A DNA stretch of 64,000 nt from Verrucomicrobiota bacterium (GTDB taxonomy: Bacteria; Verrucomicrobiota; Verrucomicrobiia; Limisphaerales; UBA1319). The translations under genes were made by a program, and so were the position numbers. The DNA is taken from NCBI GenBank assembly GCA_022709905.1, contig JAKLHY010000026.1, forward strand, positions 27,808-91,807, given 5' to 3'. The notes below the pieces were generated by a model. That model worked only from the letters and a program-made list of their open reading frames with translations, was not told the DNA's origin and ran no database searches. Below, piece after piece: positions 51,813 to 61,866 of this stretch (position 1 is its first letter; each line of letters starts with the position of its first letter).

Positions 51813-52730
51813 ATGAAAACTCACTGCCGCAAGCGTTTTCTGTTCTTAAGATCTTTCGGTGTCATAATCGGCCTTGTTCTCGTCCAAACGCCGCTGGTAT
51901 CCGGATACGAGATCCGTGGAACCATGGAGCAGTCCCTTATTCAAAACGAGGTCAGGCGATTGTCCAATCAATGGTCTTTTGTGGTGAATATCTCTGGCGA
52001 TCGTTACTCGATACGAATTTTCGGGCCTCAAGGTTTCATAGCGGAACGATGCTTTGACAGCATTCTCTCCAAAACTGTGACCCAGGGGGCTCTCCCAAAC
52101 GATCCCGATGCGATGAAGGTCTCTTCATCCCTGTGCTCGGTGTCGATCGTGGAAACCAACGAAGTGCCCGGGGCGGGATCGGGGCTCATGCCCCAATTAT
52201 GGCTTGCCTTTGCCTCGCAAGCTTATCTGAAGACCCATGATACAATCAGTCCCGTATGGCCTGGCAACGAATCCTCCGATTCTGCGAGGCCGATGAAGTA
52301 CCATCTGGCAACCAACTCACTCGGTCAGATGGCGCGGTTGGAGTTCTTAAGCGGGTATACCAACGCCGTGTTCCTTTGGAACGATTTCACTCATGTGGCG
52401 GGAAGTGATATCGCCCGCGAGTTTCGCTTCGTCAAGTACGCGGAGCCCGAGGCGGAGCGGCCGCCGAAGCACTGGGTTGAGATCGTCGGAAAAGTCGACG
52501 CGGTCATTCCTGACGCGCCGGATTGTTCCGCGCTCCTGAAACCTGTCGGAAGATCGACCATATATGATTTGAGATTCAAAAGCCCTGATGAAAACCAGAT
52601 TGGGCGGTTTTATTACAATTCCACAAACTCGGAATGGCTCGAAGGTCAAGCGTTGATTTGTGCTTACCACGAGTTTGTCACCACAAGGCGCGAGCACCAT
52701 GCGTTGCTCCTTGAATCCCGACAGGATTGA
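51813..52730 (+). CDS. Secreted protein of unknown function (305 aa)
   Basis: I do not recognise the family. An N-terminal signal peptide is clear (RFLFLRSFGVIIGLVLVQTP, cleavage near SGYEI). The mature part is all-beta in appearance (IRGTMEQSLIQNE, SFVVNISGDRYSIRIFGPQG, HLATNSLGQMARLEFLSGY, STIYDLRFKSPDEN) with three Cys and no repeats or anchors. It sits 75 bp from the divergent RND adaptor start and ends 212 bp before the tRNA gene on the other strand. Many Verrucomicrobia encode similar lone secreted proteins, so function is open. Confidence 0.75.
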   Translation: MKTHCRKRFLFLRSFGVIIGLVLVQTPLVSGYEIRGTMEQSLIQNEVRRLSNQWSFVVNISGDRYSIRIFGPQGFIAERCFDSILSKTVTQGALPNDPDAMKVSSSLCSVSIVETNEVPGAGSGLMPQLWLAFASQAYLKTHDTISPVWPGNESSDSARPMKYHLATNSLGQMARLEFLSGYTNAVFLWNDFTHVAGSDIAREFRFVKYAEPEAERPPKHWVEIVGKVDAVIPDAPDCSALLKPVGRSTIYDLRFKSPDENQIGRFYYNSTNSEWLEGQALICAYHEFVTTRREHHALLLESRQD

Positions 52731-52942
52731 ACCCTCCAGCCCACGTCCCAAGGTTAGTCTGTGGCACCCTAAAGAGTGGCCCTCCAGGCCATTCTTGTGC
52801 GGCGCGTGGAAACCTACATCCAAAAACATCGGTTGCCGGTGGTTCAGTCCCGGCAACGAACGAGAACGCGAAAAACCGAACAGAAACCGGACAGCAAAAT
52901 ATCTTTGAGTTGGGTAAATCCTTGTAAGCCATTGACTGATAA

Positions 52943-53019
52943 TGGTACGCCCGGTAGGACTCGAACCTACAACCTTCTGATCCGAAGTCAGAAGCTCTAT
53001 CCAATTGAGCTACGGACGC
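52943..53019 (-). tRNA. tRNA-Arg (anticodon TCG), CCA encoded
   Basis: The reverse strand folds into a full cloverleaf. The acceptor GCGTCCG pairs with CGGGCGT (two G-U pairs), then D-arm GCTC-AATTGGAT-AGAGC, anticodon stem TCTGA/TCAGA with loop CTTCGGA (anticodon TCG), T-arm with GGTTCGAGTCC, discriminator A and an encoded CCA at 52945-52943. It stands alone between a secreted-protein gene and a pseudopilin gene. Confidence 0.95.
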
Positions 53020-53341
53020 ACCCGAGCGGTCTATGACCGCAACAGACATAACATAAAGAGATGACCGTGGCGGGGCAAGAGGTTTTGCAGTCGCCTGAAC
53101 CGCGAATTGACACCCAGTCCCCTCATTCCATGCCGTCACGTGTGCCCCGGTGGCCCCCGCGATTGCCTGGGATGATGGCTCTAAAGCTGGCCCTGTCTTC
53201 GCCGCATTCGCACCGTCTCGACAACCACACTTCCCCGCCTTTGGGATCCCGTGCGCGGATTGGGGAGCTTAAAAAGGGCTTTATTCAAGCCAGTAATGAG
53301 GATATCTTTGTGCATTCACATTCACAGCCATAGGTCATGCT
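53020..53341. other. 322-bp gap with a copy of the GAACCGCGAAT dispersed repeat
   Basis: No credible gene lies between the tRNA and the pseudopilin. At 53097-53122 the sequence GAACCGCGAATTGACACCCA resembles the arm at 9005-9035 (about 20 of 26 positions) and the inverted arm at 9230-9260. The rest should hold the promoter of the pseudopilin gene and, on the other strand, the tRNA-Arg promoter. I see no clear -35/-10 pair. Confidence 0.45.
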
Positions 53342-54151
53342 ATGAAATCCTTTGTCTACCCCAAAATCTATCCAGAGACTCGCCGAGCCGCCTTTACTCT
53401 GATCGAGTTATTGGTCGTGATTGCCATTATTGCGATTCTGGCCGGCATGCTATTGCCGGCCTTGGCCAAGGCAAAAACCAAAGCCCAGGGCATTTTCTGC
53501 ATGAACAACACCAAGCAGATCACCCTGGCCTGGCTCATGTATGCTGAGGATAACCACGATAATGTCCCGGACGCATTCCTCTGGGTGGAAGGCTCATTGA
53601 ATTTTACAGCGGGGAATACCGACAACACAAATACTCAGCGCCTGCTCCGGGGGCAACTGGGCTCGACGCTGCAGGATCCGAATGTCTTCAAATGCCCGGC
53701 CGACCGGAGCACGGTCAAGATCGGCGGCCGGACGCATCCGCGGGTGCGCAGCATTTCCATGAGCCAATCGTTTGGGTACAGCGCCTCCGTCGGCACGTGG
53801 CTTCCCGCCTCCCAGTACCGCACCTACAAGAAGACCGCCGATATGAGCGATCCACCCCCCACTCGGCTGTTCGTTCTGGTGGACGAGCACCCGGACAGCA
53901 TCAATGACGCGGCCTTTGCCGTTCAGATGAGCGGCCAGGGCGCCTCCTTGCGCATCATTGATTTTCCGGCCAGCTTCCATAACGGCGCTTGCGGATTCGG
54001 ATTTGCCGATGGCCACTCCGAAATTAAAAAATGGCTGGACAGCCGTACCAAAGCCAAAGTCCAATATACGGGCACCATGTCCCTGAATGTCAGTTCGCCC
54101 AATAATCCCGACGTGGTCTGGATGCAGGAACGGGCGTCAGCCAAGAAATAA
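53342..54151 (+). CDS. Type II secretion-like pseudopilin with H-x9-DG motif (copy 2)
   Basis: A 269-aa member of the same family as the product of 11326-12159. The leader is short (MKSFVYPKIYPETRRA), with the prepilin motif AFTLIELLVVIAIIAILAGM (here Ala, not Gly, at -1) and the AKAKTKAQGIFCMNNTKQIT helix that continues it. The globular domain has FKCPADRS, VDEHPDSINDAAF and F-H-NGACGFGFA-DG-HSEIKKW. The Ala at the cleavage position could affect prepilin peptidase processing; Gly is canonical, with Ala known in some pilins. It is 158 bp upstream of the symporter gene. A CCGAGT/ACTCGG hairpin (54152-54187) follows its stop. Confidence 0.9.
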   Translation: MKSFVYPKIYPETRRAAFTLIELLVVIAIIAILAGMLLPALAKAKTKAQGIFCMNNTKQITLAWLMYAEDNHDNVPDAFLWVEGSLNFTAGNTDNTNTQRLLRGQLGSTLQDPNVFKCPADRSTVKIGGRTHPRVRSISMSQSFGYSASVGTWLPASQYRTYKKTADMSDPPPTRLFVLVDEHPDSINDAAFAVQMSGQGASLRIIDFPASFHNGACGFGFADGHSEIKKWLDSRTKAKVQYTGTMSLNVSSPNNPDVVWMQERASAKK

Positions 54152-54309
54152 CCGAGTCCCGCGGGCGATGTTCGCGCTTGAACTCGGGGCTTCCACAACC
54201 CATATTGGCATCCCAATACGCACACCCGAGTCTCCGTCGCCAGGCCCCTGGTTTGTGGTGATCCGGCCTTTGGCCAAGCGGAGGGTGTCCATACCAGCAA
54301 AACGGACTT

Positions 54310-56142
54310 ATGTTCAACTTTAACTGGATCGACCTGACGATCATCCTTGTTTATTTCGCCGCAATGATCCTGATCGGCGTCGCCGTCATGAAACGGGCGT
54401 CCAAGAACATGGATGCATACTTCCTGGCCGGCAACGCTCTGCCCTGGTGGGTCCTCGGCGTATCCAACGCCTCGGCAATGTGGGACATCACCGGCACCAT
54501 GTGGCTCGTCTACAACCTTTTTGTTTACGGCATGAAAGGCACCTGGCTGCCCTGGCTCTGGCCGACTTTCAACCAAGTCATTCTCATGGTATATCTAGCC
54601 AGTTGGGTGCGGCGCTCCGGCGTGCTCACGGGCGCCGAGTGGATCACCACCCGGTTTGGCGCAGGCCGAGGAGGCGAATTATCCCGGATCATCATCGTGA
54701 TCTTCGCCCTGGTCAGTGTGGTGGGATTTATTGCCTATGATTTTCAGGGCATGGGCAAGTTCTCAAAGACCTTTCTGCCCTGGGATCTCTCCGCCAATAC
54801 TTACGCGGCCATCGTCATGGGCATAACGGCAATTTATGTATTGCTCGGCGGCATGATCAGCGTGGTGATTACCGATCTGGCGCAGTTTTTCATTATGGCC
54901 ATTTGCGCGGTAATCATCGCCGGCATCGCCATGTCGCGCGTGCCAGCGGCCGAAATCGCCGCCCTGGTCCCCGCCGGCTGGGACAACCTTTTCTTTGGCT
55001 GGAAACTCGACTTGGATTGGTCCCGGTTGATTCCGTCGCTGCAGCAGAACCTTGTCAGCGATGGGTACGGATTTTTCGGATGTTTTTTCATCGCCATGCT
55101 GTTCAAGGGCATGCTTGTCAGCATCGCCGGACCGGCGCCTAACTACGACATGCAACGCATCCTGGCCGCCAAAACACCGTGCGAGGCCAGTCTCATGAGC
55201 GGGATTGTATCCGCCTGCCTGCTGCCGCGCTGGATCCTGATTGCGGCGATCACGCTTCTGGGGCTCAAGTATCTCGGCCCCACCTTTGCCGCGCAGACCG
55301 GCAAGATTGACTTCGAAATGGTGCTGCCGTTTGTGATCAAGGAATTTATTCCAGTCGGTTTGATCGGGTTTCTCATGGCCGGCTTGCTGGCCGCCTTCAT
55401 GTCCACTTTTTCCGCCACCTTGAATGCCGGCGGCGCGTATCTAGTCAACGACCTCTACCGGCGCTATTTCAAGCCGGATGCCTCCCATAAACACTACGTG
55501 GCGGTCAGCTATGTCGCCCAAGTCCTGATTCTGGCCATTGGGTTTATCTTCGGCATGATGGCCGAATCGGTGAACCAAATGACCCAATGGATCGTCAACG
55601 GTTTATGGGGCGGCTACACGGCCGCCAATGTTCTCAAATGGCATTGGCATCGGCTCAATGGCTTCGGCTATTTCTGGGGCATGTTGACCGGCATCGTCGC
55701 CGCCATGATCGTCCCCAAGCTGCCGTTCATCCCCACTTCGGGTCTCGGTCAATTCGGAGGATTCGGGATCATCCTGGCGATCTCCACGCTGGGCTGTGTG
55801 TGGGGCAGCCTCCGCACCAAACCGGAGGATCCTGAAGTGCTGAAAAAATTCTACCGCCAGGTCCGGCCTTGGGGTTGCTGGGGCCCCATCCACGACGCCG
55901 TTGTCAAGGAAGATCCTTCCTTCAAACGCAACACCGGTTTTGGCCGCGACATGTTCAATTGCGCCGTGGCCATCATCTGGCAGATCCCCCTGTGGGTGAT
56001 CCCGATCTATGTCATTTTCCGCAGCTGGAAAGCGCTCTGGATCTCGATCGGAGTGCTGCTGATCACCTCGACCGTTCTCAAATATAACTGGCTCGACAAG
56101 CTCGACGCCGAGCCCTGCCCCGAAGTGGCGGCCAAACGTTGA
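54310..56142 (+). CDS. Sodium:solute symporter family transporter (SSS)
   Basis: A 610-aa membrane protein with about 14 hydrophobic segments. The N-terminus IDLTIILVYFAAMILIGVAV and then DAYFLAGNALPWWVLGVSNA match the SSS family sodium-sugar/proline cotransporters; later segments include ITAIYVLLGGMISVVITDLAQF and GLLAAFMSTFSATLNAGGAYLVND (the SSS signature region). It ends with two extra C-terminal helices. The GH94 phosphorylase gene begins 37 bp downstream, so the likely cargo is a disaccharide or beta-glucoside. This is inferred from context, not residues. Confidence 0.9.
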   Translation: MFNFNWIDLTIILVYFAAMILIGVAVMKRASKNMDAYFLAGNALPWWVLGVSNASAMWDITGTMWLVYNLFVYGMKGTWLPWLWPTFNQVILMVYLASWVRRSGVLTGAEWITTRFGAGRGGELSRIIIVIFALVSVVGFIAYDFQGMGKFSKTFLPWDLSANTYAAIVMGITAIYVLLGGMISVVITDLAQFFIMAICAVIIAGIAMSRVPAAEIAALVPAGWDNLFFGWKLDLDWSRLIPSLQQNLVSDGYGFFGCFFIAMLFKGMLVSIAGPAPNYDMQRILAAKTPCEASLMSGIVSACLLPRWILIAAITLLGLKYLGPTFAAQTGKIDFEMVLPFVIKEFIPVGLIGFLMAGLLAAFMSTFSATLNAGGAYLVNDLYRRYFKPDASHKHYVAVSYVAQVLILAIGFIFGMMAESVNQMTQWIVNGLWGGYTAANVLKWHWHRLNGFGYFWGMLTGIVAAMIVPKLPFIPTSGLGQFGGFGIILAISTLGCVWGSLRTKPEDPEVLKKFYRQVRPWGCWGPIHDAVVKEDPSFKRNTGFGRDMFNCAVAIIWQIPLWVIPIYVIFRSWKALWISIGVLLITSTVLKYNWLDKLDAEPCPEVAAKR

Positions 56143-56179
56143 CCGCCCCCGGGCATTCAACGCGCGATCAAACACGCCT

Positions 56180-58654
56180 ATGCGCTACGGACACTTCGAC
56201 GATGCTCAACGCGAATACGTCATCACCCGGCCCGACACGCCGCTGCCTTGGATCAATTACCTCGGTTGCGAAGATTACTTCGGCATCATCTCCAATACGG
56301 CTGGAGGTTATTCCTTTTACCGCGACGCCCGCCTGCGCCGGTTGACGCGCTATCGCTATAACAACGCCCCCTTTGATGTCGGCGGACGTTACCTCTTTAT
56401 CCGAGATAACGAAATCGGACAATTCTGGTCCCCATCGTGGCAGCCCACCCGCACACCCCTCGATCGCTATGAATGCCGCCATGGCATGGGCTACACCCAT
56501 ATCAGTTCCCTTTGCCACCAGATCGAGACCCGAACTTGCTACTTCGTTCCCCTGGGTGAATCCCTCGAAATCTGGCGGTTACAGGTGACAAATCACCGGC
56601 CTCAATCCGCCCGGCTCTCCATCTTTTCCAGCATCGAGTTCTGCCTCTGGGATGCCCAGGACGATGCCACCAATTTCCAGCGCAACTTCAGCACCGGCCA
56701 GGTCGAGATCGACAACGGCATCATTTATCATAAGACGGAATACCGCGAGCGCCGCCATCATTTCGCCTATTTCGCCTGTTCGGAAACCCTCGCCGGTTTC
56801 GACACGCAACGCGAAGCGTTCCTTGGTCCCTACCGGGGCTGGGACAATCCCCTCGCCGTCGAACGCGGCCGGTCATCCAACTCCGTCGCCCACGGCTGGG
56901 CGCCTCTGGGTTCGCATCATGTCAAGCTCCGTCTCAAGCCGGGTGAAACCAAGGAAATCCTCTTCCTGCTCGGTTACCACGAAAATCCGGCCGACAGGAA
57001 GTTCGACCCGCCTGGCTCCCAGATCATCAACAAGAAAACCGTTCGGCCGGTCATTGCCAAGCATCTCGAGAGCCGGAACGCCGCCGCCGCCTTCGACGCC
57101 CTGCGCCATTACTGGGATCGCCTCCTGGCCGTTTTCCAGGTCCAGTCCCCGAATCCGCATGCCAATCGGATGGTCAACATCTGGAACGCCTACCAGTGCA
57201 TGGCCACGTTCAATCTCTCGCGCTCGGCGTCGTTCTACGAATCGGGTATCGGGCGCGGGCTCGGTTTCCGCGATTCCAATCAGGATCTGCTCGGCATCGT
57301 TCACATGGTCCCCGAACGCGCCCGCGAGCGCATCCTCGATATCGCCGCAACCCAACTCAAGACCGGCGGGGCGTTTCACCAGTATCAACCCCTCACCAAA
57401 CGGGGAAATAATGATATCGGCGGCGGTTTCAACGACGATCCCCACTGGTTAATCCTCGGCGTTGCCGCGTACCTCAAGGAAACCGGCGACTGGAGCATCC
57501 TCCATGAGCCCGTCCCGTTCGAAAACGAGCCGGGATCCGAGCAACCTCTCTACGAACACCTGCGACGCTCGTTCCACTATACACTCGACCGCCTCGGTCC
57601 CCATGGTTTGCCGCTCATCGGCCGGGCCGACTGGAATGATTGCCTGAATCTCAATTGCTTCTCCAACACCCCCGGACAATCCTTCCAGACCACCACCCAC
57701 AAGGACGGGCGGGTGGCCGAGTCGGTTTTCATCGCCGGCCTTTTCATCCTCGCCACCCGCGAACTCGCCGCGATCGCCTCCCGTCTCGGCCGCGCCAAGG
57801 AATCCCAATCCTTCCTCGCCGAGGCGGCGCAAATGGAAACCACCCTTTGCCAACACGGCTGGGATGGCGCCTGGTTCATCCGCGCTTACGATGACTTCGG
57901 CAATCCCGTTGGATCCAAGGCCTGCAAGGAAGGCAAGATCTTCATTGAATCGCAAGGGATCTGCATCATGGCCGGGGTGGGATTGAACGACGGCAAAGCC
58001 AAACGCGCCCTGGCGTCTGTCAATAAACACCTGGCCACTTCCCACGGTATTGTCCTCCAACAACCCGCCTACTCGAAGTATTACCTGCACCTGGGCGAAA
58101 TATCCTCCTATCCTCCCGGTTACAAGGAAAACGCCGGCATCTTCTGCCACAATAATCCTTGGATCATGATTGCCGAAACCCGGATCGGCCATGGTGACCA
58201 GGCCTTCGATTATTACCTCCGCATCAATCCGTCCGCCCGCGAAAAACTCGGCCGCCTGCATCGTTGCGAACCCTATGTCTTCGCTCAGATGATCGCCGGC
58301 AAGGACGCTCCCACACACGGCGAAGCCAAGAATTCCTGGCTCACCGGCACCGCCGCCTGGACTTACTTCGCTGCCACCCAATGGATTCTCGGTGTTCGAA
58401 CCGATTACGACGGCCTCCGCATCGATCCCGTCATCCCGTCGAAATGGAAAGGCTTCACCGTCACCCGCCGTTTTCGAGGCAACACTTACCTCATCAAGAT
58501 CAGCAATCCCAGGTCCAAACAGTCCGGAATTCGACGACTCCAGGTCAACGGCCAATCCGTCTCCGGCAACCTCGTGCCGGTGTTTCCACTGCAAGCCAGC
58601 CCCATTGTCGTCGAGGCTGTCCTCGAATCACCACAGATCACGACTGAATCCTAG
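56180..58654 (+). CDS. GH94 cellobiose-phosphorylase-type glycoside phosphorylase
   Basis: This 824-aa cytoplasmic enzyme splits a beta-glucoside with phosphate, giving glucose 1-phosphate and saving one ATP. N-terminal beta-sandwich: GHFDDAQREYVITRPDTPLP, ISNTAGGYSFYRDARLRRLT. The (alpha/alpha)6 barrel has FYESGIGRGLGFRDSNQD with the catalytic Asp, GRADWNDCLNL, and a phosphate-binding stretch of Gly/Thr/His type before LEHLRR-like helices. The overall match is to cellobiose phosphorylases rather than chitobiose or cellodextrin enzymes, but I cannot fix the acceptor specificity. It is paired with the SSS transporter. The stop codon TAG lies inside the terminal repeat of the element at 58651-58930. 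Confidence 0.93.
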   Translation: MRYGHFDDAQREYVITRPDTPLPWINYLGCEDYFGIISNTAGGYSFYRDARLRRLTRYRYNNAPFDVGGRYLFIRDNEIGQFWSPSWQPTRTPLDRYECRHGMGYTHISSLCHQIETRTCYFVPLGESLEIWRLQVTNHRPQSARLSIFSSIEFCLWDAQDDATNFQRNFSTGQVEIDNGIIYHKTEYRERRHHFAYFACSETLAGFDTQREAFLGPYRGWDNPLAVERGRSSNSVAHGWAPLGSHHVKLRLKPGETKEILFLLGYHENPADRKFDPPGSQIINKKTVRPVIAKHLESRNAAAAFDALRHYWDRLLAVFQVQSPNPHANRMVNIWNAYQCMATFNLSRSASFYESGIGRGLGFRDSNQDLLGIVHMVPERARERILDIAATQLKTGGAFHQYQPLTKRGNNDIGGGFNDDPHWLILGVAAYLKETGDWSILHEPVPFENEPGSEQPLYEHLRRSFHYTLDRLGPHGLPLIGRADWNDCLNLNCFSNTPGQSFQTTTHKDGRVAESVFIAGLFILATRELAAIASRLGRAKESQSFLAEAAQMETTLCQHGWDGAWFIRAYDDFGNPVGSKACKEGKIFIESQGICIMAGVGLNDGKAKRALASVNKHLATSHGIVLQQPAYSKYYLHLGEISSYPPGYKENAGIFCHNNPWIMIAETRIGHGDQAFDYYLRINPSAREKLGRLHRCEPYVFAQMIAGKDAPTHGEAKNSWLTGTAAWTYFAATQWILGVRTDYDGLRIDPVIPSKWKGFTVTRRFRGNTYLIKISNPRSKQSGIRRLQVNGQSVSGNLVPVFPLQASPIVVEAVLESPQITTES

Positions 58655-58930
58655 TGTGGTGTTTGCGAAATACGATGCATTCTGTTGCGCCCAAAATGGC
58701 CCGATGACGAGGCACGCGGAGGACGCATCCCCTTCGTGGGGCTGTAACCGACGCGTAACGAAGTCAGCGGGCCATTTTCGGCGCAACCCTCTGGGCGGCC
58801 GTTCTTTTGGCCAGGCACTTCGTTGCGCCTCCCTTACAGATCCATTCCGAATATGCGCGGTCGGCGCGCCTCGCTCCTGACCAAAACTCCTGGCCGCAGA
58901 ATGCATCGTATTTCGCAAACACCACACTAG
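58651..58930. mobile_element. MITE-like 280-bp element with perfect 34-bp terminal inverted repeats
   Basis: Positions 58651-58684 (starting CTAGTGTGGTGTTTGCGAAA) and 58897-58930 are perfect reverse complements over 34 bases. Inside are two large imperfect hairpins. The arms 58684-58703 and 58768-58787 match at 19 of 20, with a CCCC-TTCGT-GGGG tip between them, and the second pairs a GCGGCC...TTTTGG block near 58796 with its complement near 58897. The ends read CTAG; this may be a 4-bp target duplication, or TA may be. No transposase is encoded, as expected of a non-autonomous element. The first CTAG supplies the GH94 TAG stop. A 99-codon antisense frame exists but is a by-product of the palindromes. 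Confidence 0.85.
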
Positions 58931-59098
58931 CGAGGCGGCGCCTCAGACCTGCTTGCCGTTTTCCGGCCTTCCGTCAAACCATCAGTCTGAGGCTCAAGGC
59001 TGTGATCTCTTCAAGTCGCGTCCGAAAATTCACTCGAAGGTCACAAAACCGCAATCTTCCCGTGACACGAATCCTGTTTGGTGTTTATGTTTGTTTTT

Positions 59099-61798
59099 AT
59101 GAATCTCATGAACTTGAAACTGACATCTGTCTGGCGTGGCTTTTCCGCCACTCTCACAGCCCTGGCTCTCTGCAGTACCAGCGCTGTCGCAGCAACCTCC
59201 GTTTATACGCAGGATTTCGAAGCGTTCACCTCTGTCGCGAAAAACATCGAGGACATGACGGACGCCAATCCCGTTGGAGATACCATTACCGTCACCGACG
59301 ATGCCCCGGCCGCCGAAGCCGGCGACCCCGGTTCCGGGGTGCAGGTCATTGACTGGCTGGCGAAATCCGGCTCCAAATCTCTCCTGGTCCGCAGCGCGTC
59401 CGAAGCGTTGATCAACCTCCCCGACGCCCGGAGCGGTTCCACAAGCACCCTGGACTTCTGGCTGCATGTTGCCAAGGGCGGTGGCGATCGCAATTTTTAC
59501 ATTATCGTCCGATCAATGGGATCCGACAACAACGGCGAGGATTTGCTCGCGTACCGCTCGGATCGCGCCGCATCCCCCGGCATCTTCTATTACGACGGGA
59601 TTGCGCCCGACAATGGCTGGATCAACACAGGGGCGGCGCACACCGATGGCGCCTGGCAGCATCACCGGATGGTTTTCAACATGGCGGCATTCACCTTTGA
59701 TCTCTACATCGATGACATGACCACCCCCGTCGTCGCCGGCGGAGATCTCTCCCGCAGCGGCGTCGCCGTCATCTCAAGCATCATTGTCCGCAACGAAGGC
59801 AACTCGGCCGACGACGGCTACTTCGCCATCGACGATATCGCCCTGACCGTGGATGGGGCGATCGACTTGAACAGCACGTTTACCGAGGGCTTCGAGACCT
59901 ATACCGCCCGCAAAAACGTGGAGGATGACGCCGATCCCGCAGGTCCGTGGATCACCACGGAAGCGATCGGCACTGGCGATAATAAAACCTTGGCTCCCAC
60001 TAAAGTCCAGGTGGTGGATTCCTCGGTAGTCCAACCGCACACCGGCACCCGCTGTCTGAAGATCGAGGGCGGCCAGCGGGCCGGCGTCACTTTGGCCTGG
60101 GGCGTTCCGCCGAAAAAAGACGTGCAAATCACCTGGTGGGCCCGAGTGCCGGCATCCGTTCTGGGCGGCGAATTCAATTATCTGCGCATGTCGCTTTACG
60201 GCGCTGAGGACGGCCGCACCGACCAGGGCGATTGCGCCCTTCTGGGTTACGGCACCCGCAGCGCAACCCTGGGCGATGAAACCTCGCTGACCTATTACAC
60301 GACCACATGGGTTGACACCCAGTCGGACTTCACCCCGGACACCTGGGAGGAATACCGCCTGGTCACCCACAACAACCAAAGCCGCTACAGCATTATGAAG
60401 AATCCGAGCAGCGCGAACCCCACGCTGGTGGTGGATCGAGCGGCCTATATTGGATCGGCGGTGAACTGGGGCCCGATGAACATCGTCGCCTGGAGCTCAT
60501 CCAACGGCACCGACCATCCCCCCGTCTACATCGATGACGTCGAGATTAAATCCCTCGAGAGCAATCCCGAACCGCTGCCGGAGCCGTACTCCATAAATCT
60601 GCTCGGCAACCGATTCACCAACTACACGATCGTTAAGGTCGGCGCACCCGTGGGCAAGGCCGTGGTGGATCCCCGGGATAACGAGACCATCCTCTTCACG
60701 ATCGACGCGACGAGCGGAGCCATTTTCCGAGCCAGCCGGACCTCCAGCATGACATGGACGCCGGATCCGACTCCGGTGGTCACCGGAATCAGCCAGCCTT
60801 CCGGTCTGGCCGTCGCCGAAGACGGAACCCTCTGGTGGACGCATGATTATACCCAGGCCTTGATGCGCCTGAAATGGCCCTGGAGCAATCAGATTCCTGA
60901 AACTGTCATCAGTGGTTTCGGCGCCGCCGATGTCGATGACGATCCCATTGACCTGGCCTTTGTGCCGTCGACCTTCGCAGGAACCCTGGGAGGCGCGGGA
61001 CTCATCGCCATCGCCGATCGCGGCTCCGATGGCGACGCATCCAATGCCATATACCTGGTGGACCCGGCCACGACCGAACTGAACCAAACCACTTACTCGC
61101 GGTTCCTGGTTGAGCCAACCTCGACCGTCCTGGGAGCCGGCAACTTGAACGGCATCGCCGCCATTCCCAATACCGGCGAAGTGGTGACCATCAGCCAGGA
61201 TGGCTGGCTCACAGCCGTCAATGGCGACGGGATCTCCCGCAATATCTGGCCGGCCACGCTCTGGGCGGATGTGTTCGGAGCTACCCCCTCCGGCGCAGCC
61301 GTCGCAGCCGATCCAATCTCAGGCAAGCTCTGGGTCGCCGACAATCTCATGGATGAACTGTGGTCGGTCGATGCCAATCCGACCGCGAATCCAGCCCCCG
61401 ATCAAAAGGAAGTGGCGTTCCCGCTCACGAATCCGGACCGCCCGGATCAGCAGCTCGATGTTCACGATCCGAGCCTCGCCTTCTCCGCCAACGGCGCCAT
61501 CATGGTGCTGACCGATGGTAGCACCGCCAATGGAGGCGGACGATTGATCATCTTCCATAACGCGTCCGCCCAGGCGCTCCAGCCGTACTCCGTCACCCGC
61601 GTGTCCCGATCAGCCACCGGGGTTCTGCTCGAATGGTCCGAGGCCGCCCCGACTGCGACCTACCGCGTCTTCCGCAGCGACAACCTCGATAACCCGCCGG
61701 GTTTTGCCGACATTTCCGGACCGTTGACCACCCGGACATTCACCGATCCGGCGCCGCCGGCCGGCCAGGCCTTCTATCGCATAGAAGCCACCCAGTAA
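59099..61798 (+). CDS. Large secreted protein with LamG-like and beta-propeller regions
   Basis: An 899-aa exported protein. A signal peptide is evident (GFSATLTALALCSTSAVAA). Two repeated beta-sandwich modules of about 170-190 residues follow: each opens with a QDFEAFTSVAKNIED- or EGFETYTARKNVED-type strand and closes with a DGYFAIDDIALTV or VYIDDVEIKSL segment, a concanavalin-like pattern. Residues about 500-810 read as a propeller (LAVAEDGTLWWTHDYTQALM, AIPNTGEVVTISQDGWLTAV, DPISGKLWVADNLMDELWSV). An Fn3-like tail ends in AFYRIEATQ. Its ligand is unknown. Start ATG 59099 or 59108; a TTG at 59078 is also in frame. The 168 bp between the MITE and this gene hold nothing else. Confidence 0.8.
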   Translation: MNLMNLKLTSVWRGFSATLTALALCSTSAVAATSVYTQDFEAFTSVAKNIEDMTDANPVGDTITVTDDAPAAEAGDPGSGVQVIDWLAKSGSKSLLVRSASEALINLPDARSGSTSTLDFWLHVAKGGGDRNFYIIVRSMGSDNNGEDLLAYRSDRAASPGIFYYDGIAPDNGWINTGAAHTDGAWQHHRMVFNMAAFTFDLYIDDMTTPVVAGGDLSRSGVAVISSIIVRNEGNSADDGYFAIDDIALTVDGAIDLNSTFTEGFETYTARKNVEDDADPAGPWITTEAIGTGDNKTLAPTKVQVVDSSVVQPHTGTRCLKIEGGQRAGVTLAWGVPPKKDVQITWWARVPASVLGGEFNYLRMSLYGAEDGRTDQGDCALLGYGTRSATLGDETSLTYYTTTWVDTQSDFTPDTWEEYRLVTHNNQSRYSIMKNPSSANPTLVVDRAAYIGSAVNWGPMNIVAWSSSNGTDHPPVYIDDVEIKSLESNPEPLPEPYSINLLGNRFTNYTIVKVGAPVGKAVVDPRDNETILFTIDATSGAIFRASRTSSMTWTPDPTPVVTGISQPSGLAVAEDGTLWWTHDYTQALMRLKWPWSNQIPETVISGFGAADVDDDPIDLAFVPSTFAGTLGGAGLIAIADRGSDGDASNAIYLVDPATTELNQTTYSRFLVEPTSTVLGAGNLNGIAAIPNTGEVVTISQDGWLTAVNGDGISRNIWPATLWADVFGATPSGAAVAADPISGKLWVADNLMDELWSVDANPTANPAPDQKEVAFPLTNPDRPDQQLDVHDPSLAFSANGAIMVLTDGSTANGGGRLIIFHNASAQALQPYSVTRVSRSATGVLLEWSEAAPTATYRVFRSDNLDNPPGFADISGPLTTRTFTDPAPPAGQAFYRIEATQ

Positions 61799-61866
61799 TC
61801 CCATCGTTATCGTCATCCCGGTTGCCGCCGGTCACAGCCGGCGGCAACCCTATTGTTTGTGATGTT

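Noticed and set aside
58628..58927. 99-codon minus-strand frame across the MITE-like element
   Set aside because: It covers the terminal repeats and both hairpins almost exactly; coding appearance is explained by the palindromic GC-rich repeat. No family features or ribosome-binding site.
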